From NCBI GenBank assembly GCA_048772705.1, contig JBLWGC010000002.1, forward strand, positions 230,729 to 294,728: a stretch of 64,000 nt of DNA, read 5' to 3'. Below, piece by piece: positions 56,033 through 64,000 of the stretch. The DNA is from Leidyana gryllorum EB-2025a. Taxonomy: Eukaryota > Apicomplexa. The position numbers were made by a program, and so were the translations under genes. Under the pieces are notes generated by a model. That model saw nothing but the letters and a program-made list of their open reading frames with translations, had not been told where the DNA came from and made no database searches. Position 1 is the first letter of the stretch. Every line of letters begins with the position of its first letter.

Positions 56033-56948
56033 TCTTCAGCACTAAACACCCCAGAAATCGTGTGCACACACTCGTGTGGTGACTGAAGGAAGTTGTGGGC
56101 AGGTGTCCTTTGGTCATGCCGCAGAGCTTTCCAATGCTTTAGACTGGCATGGAGCTTCACGGAAGCACTGAATCCCATGTCTCCCTCACAGAACCACTTC
56201 AGAATCTCGTGGTGTTGAGTATCAGCACCAAAACAAGCGCACTGCTCAATGATCCGCTTGAGTGTAGCTATCATCCCCTTCTCACTTGAATCGTTGATGA
56301 CCACTCTCGAGCTACACTTGAGTAGCGACGCTGCTTCACGTGGAGAGCGATAAGGGCTCTATGCAGCGTTGGTCTCACCTTTGGCAGCATGTCTCATGTG
56401 ATAATCAATTTTACATAGTGACGACCTCAGCTGATGAGACGCCAGCAGAGCCTATAGCCATTGCTCCCATATGACGAGTTTTTTCACTCCGTCAATAAGG
56501 CACCACTAGGCACTTTAGATTCTGATTCCAGTGTGTTGGCAGTGTATGACATGTTGTGGTGAAGGGTTACACAACCAATTGACTATCCCCGCTGTTTGCA
56601 GGACAAACGACTACACTTGAAGTCCTCTTAAGCAACTCTGTCAGCTCGGGGCCGACCTCCTTCTATACAGGGCTGTGGCCGACTCGCTATCGCCGCACCG
56701 AACTCCGTCGCACCTCCGATTTCAGAGATATTCACTATACACATCACCCCGCGCCGACTCCTCGTCCGCAGGTGTAATCGAGTCGGATACCACTTCAAAT
56801 GGCGCAGAGTAAAGAATGTTATCAATCCGCGTGGCGCGCCTCCCATCTCACGATCATCTTGACTTTGCGTATGCTCGCCTCCTCAAGTGCCTCCCACACA
56901 TCACCGCTTCACGCACCAGGCAATGTCTCAGGCGTGTTCTGCCTGTTC

Positions 56949-57616
56949 TCAGTGCCGAACGACCGCCATCAAAGCGGCAAGAGTTGTACCGTTAGTAATA
57001 AATCTCATACTTGGATCGGCTGTCATCATCGTGCGAAGAGCGTCAGCGGTACCACAACACGTCATTTCGGGGACGTCTCCCGGTGCAATCGGAGTCGTGG
57101 GGCGAGGCTCACGATCAGTACCGCTGGCCGCATGTTGCTCGAGAACGGCAGTCACACCGTCAAAACGTGTTGCAGGATGGCCTCCGACCTGATTCCGCCC
57201 CGTCTCGAGTCACACCGTCAATTCTCACGACCGTCAGATTCTCGCCCGCAACATCTCGAGTCCCACCTTCGCTGTCCACCCATTGCCGCTGCCTCCAGAG
57301 GATACAGGAAGCCAACCCACAAACACTCAAGAGTTGATCAGCCTCCATGTCGTCCAAGTGCAGAATGGCAACGACAGCCTCGCACGACTCCAAGGTCATC
57401 TCTGTCAGCCAGGCCACCACTGTCATGGACGCTTTCTCGCAGGCACAGCGTGGAGCCGCTGTTGAGCACTGTGATTAACAGTAAAGTAGCGATCTTCATT
57501 GCCTCAGGGCGATTGTGACCACGCCAGCGACCGGGATCGAGATACCTCCGTCTTAGAGTCCACAACACGTTAAAGTCAAACGCATTCACACCAAAACAGA
57601 GCGCCACTGTCATCAA
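56949..57616 (-). pseudogene. companion frame, array unit 2 (disrupted)
   Basis: Same layout as in unit 1. Here the middle frame stays open longer (VVAILHLDDMEADQLLSVCG) but the 22-residue repeat region is shortened and shifted, ending early. The three copies are therefore disrupted differently. Confidence 0.45.
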
Positions 57617-57623
57617 TCAGTCA

Positions 57624-59611
57624 TTATGTGCTCTCAAAATCCTCCTCCTCGGCTTTAAGCATTACTTCTTCTTGCAAACTGGGAGGACAGACAGCCGGTA
57701 ACATCACACTCACATTCCAATACTCCAATTCTGTGAACTTCTGATCCAGCAGCATGCGACCGAACCACCAATCGTTGAGATAAATTCTAGCCACGTCGTC
57801 GAATATTCCGCCCACAGACGGCTGAGCCTCGCGCAATGTCAATTCCAACATCTCAGAGTACCACTGATTGACGAATACCTTTGGCACGCTGGCGTAAACG
57901 TCGAGCTGGAAGAGGCGAAAGGGCAGAAGGCGATCACTTGTCTCTACCTCTCGAGGCCACTCCACACTGGCGTCAGCAGATAGAGCCATCAGATATGTAT
58001 CGATGTCATCAGCCGAACAACGGACGTATTTCAGCACTGCGCGGAGAGTGGCGTCTGTGTAGAGTCCGGATACGAGTTCCAATTGCACCTTAGGCCACGG
58101 GTATTGCAGAAGCGCTGCAGCTTGAAGACCGAAGCGAATGCGAACGCCTTTCCGTCGCCACATAGAGTGGCCAATCAAGAACCAATAAGTCAGGGTCAGC
58201 ATACTCAAAGGTATTCCGGTGACACCGACATATTGGATGTGACCTTTCTCGATCACTCGTCGAATGCTTTCCGGTGGGTAATATCGTTGGAGGTGAAGGC
58301 ACAGCACCCGAACACAGTCGGGAGACCAACATGGGGGAGCGGTCTCTCCAAGATGCGCTGCGGTGAGCTCCCAGCCCTCCAGAGGTAGTTCAATCCGCTT
58401 CAAGTTGTGGAAGGGCAGATTTTTTATTAAGTCCTCGGTCAGAGTTGGAATGGTTGTGTCATTGACATAGAGAACCCGTGTCACCAATGACCAATCCACT
58501 GGATGCACCAGGCCGGTGGCGTTGAGATACGCTGTGTTATCCCTCATCAACCCGATGTTTGTGGGAGGAAATACAGCGGGAGGTTCGGTCAGTGGGAGTG
58601 CCATCCACCGGACAGGGGGGGATTCCAGATCCCGGGTGTGCGCCAACCGGAACCATCCTAAGCATGTACGCACGCGCACAGCCACATTTCCGTCTCGTTG
58701 AGTCTCCTCGAAAGTCTCTTGAGGCTGCAGCCACACCCAATACGGCCTCGAATTCACAAAGGTACGGCACAGCGGATGCATATTGCGCTCTCGATCGATC
58801 CATTCTCGCCTGAGGTAGTTCAACAGTCTCTGTGCCCCTCTGCGTTATGTGTCATTGAAGGCTCTCACATTGCTCACCTTGCGCAATTGGGCCATTTCTT
58901 GGAGCTTCCATAATGCAATTCCAACACATCGCGTGTCCAATCCTCTGCTTTGGGTAAGCAGCGCACCAGAGCGGCTGACGTCTTCCAGCCCCCGTTCACA
59001 ACAGCAGAAGGACGGTTGGTGATGTTTGAAATCCAAAATTTGAACTGTGGCTTCGTCACCGACACAATTAAGGAATCGGGGCCGTCACCCACTGCTTGAC
59101 GGAGCGCCACCGCCATATTGTGTCGAATGAAGGGAAGCTGTTGCCTTTTCACAGCCAAAAACTCCAATTTTGGTGCATCGATCTCCAGAAACCCTTCAGT
59201 AAATCGGGACCATATTAAGTCCAGATATTTCAGTGTGGGGAAATGGAAGGTATGAGACTGCCACGACCCTCCACTCCGAAAAGTCACGCCAATGGTCGCC
59301 TTCGTCAATTTTGGAAGCCCCCATTTGCACATCTTCTGCAATAGATCGATGACAATGTGATCCTTTTCAGTGACCCCGACCCAGAAGAGCGATTCCAGAT
59401 GTGGGCACGATCTGTGCAGCCATGCTTCGAACCACGACGCGCGCTGTACCCAGGTCCACTGTTGTGATGTGAGATGGAGTTGTTGCGAAATCAACAACGA
59501 ACTTTCTGAGTGAAGAATGTCGTAAATCTGTTTGGAGATCCCAGCCACTCTTGTCAGCTCCCACAACGGTAGGAAACGAAGAATTTGAGTCCAAATGTGG
59601 TCACTGAGCAT
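57624..59611 (-). CDS. F-box-like protein, array copy 2
   Basis: Exons 58878-59611 and 57624-58839 give 649 residues. It is the most diverged of the three copies: for example KQIYDIL, FWVGV, KATIGV and HYGSSKKW where copies 1 and 3 share KQVYDIL, FWIGV, TATIGV and a different HH-containing segment. The frame is fully open and the intron splice sites are conserved, so it looks functional. Confidence 0.75.
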
Positions 59612-60517
59612 TCTTCAGCACTAAACACCCCAGAAATCGTGTGCGCACACTCGTGTGGTGACTGAAGGAAGTTGCGGGCAGGTGTCCTTTGGTCATGCCG
59701 CAGAGCTTTCCAATGCTTTAGACTGGCATGGAGCTTCACGGAAGCACTGAATCCCATGTCTCCCTCACAGAACCCCTTCAGAATCTCGTGGTGTTGAGTA
59801 TCAGCACCAAAACAGGCGCACTGCTCAATAATCCGCTTTGAGTGTAGCTATCACCCCCTTTTCACTTGAATCGTTGATGACCACTCTCGAGATACACTCG
59901 AGTAGCGACGCTGCTTCAGGGTGGAGAGCGATAAGGGCTCTATGCAGCGTTGGTCTCACCTTTGGCAGCATGTCTCATGCGATAATCAATTTTACATAGT
60001 GACGACCTCAGCTGATGAGACGCCAGCAGAGCCTATAGCTCCCATATGTCGAGTTTTTTCACTCCGTCAATCAGGCACCACCAGCCATTTTAGATTCTGA
60101 TTCCAGTGTGTTGGCAGTGTATGACATGTTGTGTTGAAGGGTTACACAATCAATTGAGTATCCCCGCTGTTTGCAGGACAAACGACTACACTTGAAGTCC
60201 TCTTAAGCAACTCTGTCAGCTCGGGGCCGACCTATACAGGGCTGTGGCCGACTCGCTATCGCCGCACCGAACTCCGTCCCACCTCCAATATCAGAGATAT
60301 TCACTATAAACATCACCCCGCGCCGACTCCTCGTCCGCAGGTGTAATCGAGTCGGATACCACTTCAAATGGCGCAGAGTCAAGAATGTTATCAATCCGCG
60401 TACCGCGCCTCCCATCTCACGATCATCTTGACTTTGCGTATGCTCGCCTCCTCAAGTGCCTCCCACACATCACCGCTTCACGCACCAGACAATGTCTCAG
60501 GCGTGTTCTGCCTGTTC

Positions 60518-61206
60518 TCAGTGCCGAAAGCTCCTCATCAAAGTGGCAAAAGTTTCACCATCAGCAATAAATCTCACGGTTGGATCGACTGTCAGCATGT
60601 TGCTAAGAAGGTCAGGGATATCACGAAACGTCAGTCCCTCGAATTCTCTCAGTGCATTCGGAGCCGTGGGACGAGGTTCACGATCAGTACCGCTGGCCAC
60701 ATTTTGCTCAAGAACGGCAGTCACACCAGCAACTGGTGGTGCAGGATGAGTCACGACCCTTTGATTCCCGCCCGCAGCATCTCGAGTCACACCGTCAACT
60801 GGTGGTGCAGGATGAGTCACGACCGTCAGATTCTCGCCCGCAACATCTCGAGCCCCACCTTCTCTGATCACCCAGTACGGTTGCCTCCATTCATATAGGA
60901 AGCCAGCCGCTAAACACTTGAATCTATTCAGCCTCGATTTCGTCCAAGTGCAGAATGGCAACGACAGCCTCGCACGACTCCAATGTCATCTCTGTCAGCC
61001 AGGCCACCACTGTCATGGACGCTTTCTCGCAGGCACAGCGTGGAGCCGCTGTTGAGCACTTTGATTAACAGCAAAGTAGCGATCTTCAATGCCTCAGGGC
61101 GATTGTGACCACGTCGGCGACCGGGATCGAGATACCTCCGTCTTAGAGTCCACAACACGTTAAAGTCAAACGCATTCACACCAAAACAGAGCGCCACTGT
61201 CATCAA
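60518..61206 (-). pseudogene. companion frame, array unit 3 (disrupted)
   Basis: As unit 1, with two copies of the ~22-residue repeat in slightly different form (VTRDAAGGNQRVVTHPAPP). The C-terminal part (LSNMLTVDPTVRFIADGE) is again helical, like an ARM/HEAT end. Confidence 0.45.
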
Positions 61207-61213
61207 TCAGTCA

Positions 61214-63201
61214 TTATGTACTCTCAAAATCCTCCTCCTCGGCTTGAAGCAATACTTCTTCTTGCAAACTGGGAGGACAGACAGCCGGGAATATCACACT
61301 CACATTCCAATACTCCAATTCTGTGAACTTCTGATCCAGCAGCATGCGACCGAACCACCAATCGTTGAGATAAATGATAGCCACGTTGTCGAATATTCCG
61401 CCCACAGACGGCTGAGCCTCGCGCAATGTCGATTCCAACATCTCAGAGTACCACTGATTGACGAATACCTTTGGCACGCTGGCGTAAACGTCGAGCTGGA
61501 AGAGGGGAAAGGGCAGAAGGCGATCACTTGTCTCTACCTCTCGAGGCCACTCCACACTGGCGTCAGCAGATAGAGCCATCAGATATCTATCGATGTCATC
61601 AGCCGAGCAACGGACGCATTTCAGCACTGCGCGGAGAGTGGCGTCTGTGTAGAGTCCGGATACGAGTTCCAATTGCACCTTAGGCCACGGGTATTGCAGA
61701 AGCGCTGCAGCTTGAAGACCGAAGCGAATGCGAACGCCTTTCCGTCGCCACATAGAGTGGCCAATCAAGAACCAATAAGTCAGGGTCAGCATACTCAAAG
61801 GTATTCCGGTGACACCGACATATTGGATGTGACCTTTCTCGATCACTCGTCGAATGCTTTCCGGTGGGTTATATCGTTGGAGGTGAAGGCACAGCACCCG
61901 AACACAGTCGGGAGACCAACATGAGGAAGCGGTCTCTCCAAGATGCGCTGCGGTGAGCTCCCAGCCCTCCAGAGGTAGTTCGATCCGCTTCAAGTTGTGG
62001 AAGGGCAGATTTTTTATTAAGTCCTCGGTCAGAGTTGGAATGGTTGCGTCATTGACATAGAGAACCCGTGTCACCAATGACCAATCCACTGGATGCACCA
62101 GGCCGGTGGCGTTGAGATACGCTGTGTTATCTCTCATCAACCCGACGTTTGAGGGAGGAAATACAGCGGGAGGTTCGGTCAGTGGGAGTGCCCTCCACCG
62201 GACAGGGGGGGATTCCAGATCCCGGGTTTGCGCCAACCGGAACCATCCTAAGCACGTACGCACACGCACAGCCACAGTCCCGTCTCGTTGAGTCTCCTCG
62301 AAAGTCTCTTGAGGCTGCAGCCACACCCAATACGGACTCGAATTCACAAAGGTACGGCACAGCGGATGCATATTGCGCTCTCGATCGATCCATTCTCGCC
62401 TGAGGTAGTTCAGCAGTCTCTGTGCCCCTCTGCGTTATGTGTCATTGAAGACTCTCACATTGCTCACCTTGCGCAATTGGGCCATTTCTTGGAGCTCCTA
62501 TGATGCAATTCCAACACATCGCGTGTCCAATCCTCTGCTTTGGGTAAGCAGTGCACCAGAGCGGCTGACGTCTTCCAGCCCCCGTTCACAACAGCAGAAG
62601 GACGGTTGGTGATGTTTGAAATCCAAAATTTGAACTGTGGCTTCGTCACCGACACAATGAAGCAATCCGGGCCGTCACCCACTGCTTGACGGAGCGCCAC
62701 CGCCATATTGTGTCGAATGAAGGGAAGGTGTTGACTTTTCACAGCCAAAAACTCCAATATTGGTGCATCGATCTCCAGAAACCCTTCAGTGAAGCGGGAC
62801 CATGTTAAGTCCAGATATTTCAGTGTGGGGAAATGGAAGGTATGAGACTGCCACGACCCTCCACTCCGAAAAGTCACGCCTATGGTCGCCGTCGTCAGTT
62901 TTGGAAGCCCCCATTTGCACATCTTCTGCAATAGATCGATGACAATGTGATCCTTTTCAGTCACCCCGATCCAGAAGAGCGATTCCAGATGTGGGCACGA
63001 TCTGTGCAGCCATGCTTCGAACCACGACGCGCGCTGTACCCAGGTCCACTGTTGTGATGTGAGATGGAGTTGTTGCGAAATCAACAGCGAACTTTCTGAG
63101 TGAAGAATGTCGTAAACCTGTTTCGAGATTCCAGCCACTCTTGTCAGCTCCCACAACGGTAGGAAGCGAAGAATTTGAGTCCAAATGTGGTCACTGAGCA
63201 T
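61214..63201 (-). CDS. F-box-like protein, array copy 3
   Basis: Exons 62468-63201 and 61214-62429 give 649 residues. It differs from copy 1 at only about four positions in the first 245 residues, although copy 2 lies between them. Open frame and splice sites intact. Confidence 0.75.
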
Positions 63202-63559
63202 TCTTCAGCACTAAACACCCCAGAAATCGTGTGCACACACTCGTGTGGTAACTGAAGGAAGTTGCGGGCAGGTGTCCTTTGGTCATGCCGCGAAGCTTCC
63301 AGTGCTTTAGACTAACATGGAGCTCCACCGAAGCACTGAATCCCATGTCTCCCTCACAGAACCACTTCAGAATCTCGTGGTGTTGAGTATCAGCACCAAA
63401 ACAAGCGCACTGCTCAATGATCCGCTTGAGTGTAGCTATCATCCCCTTCTCACTTGAATCGTTAATGACCACTCTCGAGCTACACTCGAGTAGCGACGCT
63501 GCTTCAGGGTGGAGAGCGATAAGGGCTCTATGCAGCGTTGGTCTCACCTTTGGCAGCAT
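63191..63559 (-). CDS. short upstream frame of array unit 3
   Basis: A 122-codon frame (start MLPKVRPTLHRALIALHPEA) with helical, ARM/HEAT-like character, ending just inside the F-box-like start. Counterparts in unit 1 (55975-56304) and unit 2 (59554-59757) are shortened. It could be a separate small gene, an upstream exon or a relic. Confidence 0.35.
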   Translation of the reverse strand: MLPKVRPTLHRALIALHPEAASLLECSSRVVINDSSEKGMIATLKRIIEQCACFGADTQHHEILKWFCEGDMGFSASVELHVSLKHWKLRGMTKGHLPATSFSYHTSVCTRFLGCLVLKNAQ

Positions 63560-64000
63560 GTCTCACGCGATAATCAATTCTACATAGTGACCCCACGCAG
63601 CCACTCCATACAGACGAGGACATGGCGCCCCCGACGGACCCGCTGCAGCAACGACCTCAGCTGATGAGACGCCAGCAGAGCCTATAGTCATTGCTCCTAT
63701 GTGACGAGTTTTTTCACTCCGTCAATAAGGCTCCACTAGGCACTTTACATTCTGATTCCAGTGTGTTGGCAGTGTATAACATGTTGTGTTGAAGGGTTTC
63801 ACAATCAATTCACTATCCCCGCTGTTTGCAGGACAAACGACTACACTTGAAGTCCTCCATCTACACAGGGCTGTGGCCGACTCGCTATCGCCGCAGCGAA
63901 CTCCGTCCCACCTCCGATATCAGAGATATTCACTATACACATCACCCCGCGCCGACTCCTCGTCCGCAGGTGTAATCGAGTCGGATACCACTTCAAATGG

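Larger units (their letters stand above)
53200..64000. repeat. tandem array of ~3.58-kb units
   Basis: Three near-identical units, with equivalent points spaced 3579 and 3590 bp apart (start codons at 56032, 59611 and 63201). The third is followed by the same spacer up to the window edge, so the array continues. Each unit has, on the minus strand, an upstream short frame, a two-exon F-box-like gene and a decayed companion frame. Confidence 0.95.

Noticed and set aside
56799-57518. 239-codon plus-strand frame in array unit 2
   Set aside because: Opposite the companion frame and rich in Ser/His/Arg without domain; not kept open at equal length in the other units.

Overview
The window comes from a compact nuclear genome of a microbial eukaryote. 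Coding regions cover most of both strands and are cut by many short GT-AG introns, most of them 36-64 nt, with a minority of 70-430 nt. Genes sit extremely close together: several divergent start codons are 12-41 bp apart, convergent stops can be 15-30 bp apart, and two same-strand neighbours overlap (MAD1 with a PKA-like kinase, and an rRNA methyltransferase with an N-acetyltransferase). A gene for a monogalactosyldiacylglycerol (MGDG) synthase-like glycosyltransferase suggests a plastid-bearing lineage (an alga or a relative). I cannot name the species from sequence alone.

Left part (1-12.7 kb): 5' part of a secreted Xaa-Pro aminopeptidase, an unknown protein with a heptad Ser/Pro/Asp tail, a zinc alcohol dehydrogenase, an unknown ORF overlapping an ankyrin-repeat protein, an acidic disordered protein, then a gene-poor 2.4-kb stretch with a small retroelement gag-like fossil, and an aldo-keto reductase.

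Middle (12.7-45 kb): a disordered Gln-rich protein, exonuclease 1, ribosomal protein uS8 (S15a), a secreted unknown protein, a cysteine-rich ORF, a TMEM245/AI-2E-type membrane protein, an F-box-like protein, a PKA-type catalytic subunit, the spindle-checkpoint protein MAD1, an unknown protein, an OB-fold RGG protein, a NAA40-like acetyltransferase, a BMT5-type rRNA methyltransferase, a basic protein, nucleoside diphosphate kinase, an unknown protein, a histone H3 with an altered tail, a 9-exon gene of uncertain family and the MGDG synthase. DNA repair, mitosis, ribosome and chromatin genes are mixed without operon-like logic.

Right part (45-64 kb): a small secreted protein, a secreted GH32 glycosidase, an ankyrin-DHHC palmitoyltransferase with 12 exons, and a tandem array of ~3.58-kb units that runs off the right edge. 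Each unit carries an intact two-exon F-box-like gene of about 649 codons plus decayed companion reading frames; a degraded partial unit marks the left edge of the array.

A recurrent 10-bp perfect palindrome, CACACGTGTG, occurs ten times. Five of these lie inside mapped introns, mostly in introns that are unusually long for this genome, and most others lie between genes. This is the most unusual genome-wide signal I found. Splice sites were placed by eye from GT-AG signals, reading phase and protein family match. Total lengths divisible by three support most models, but no transcript evidence is available.
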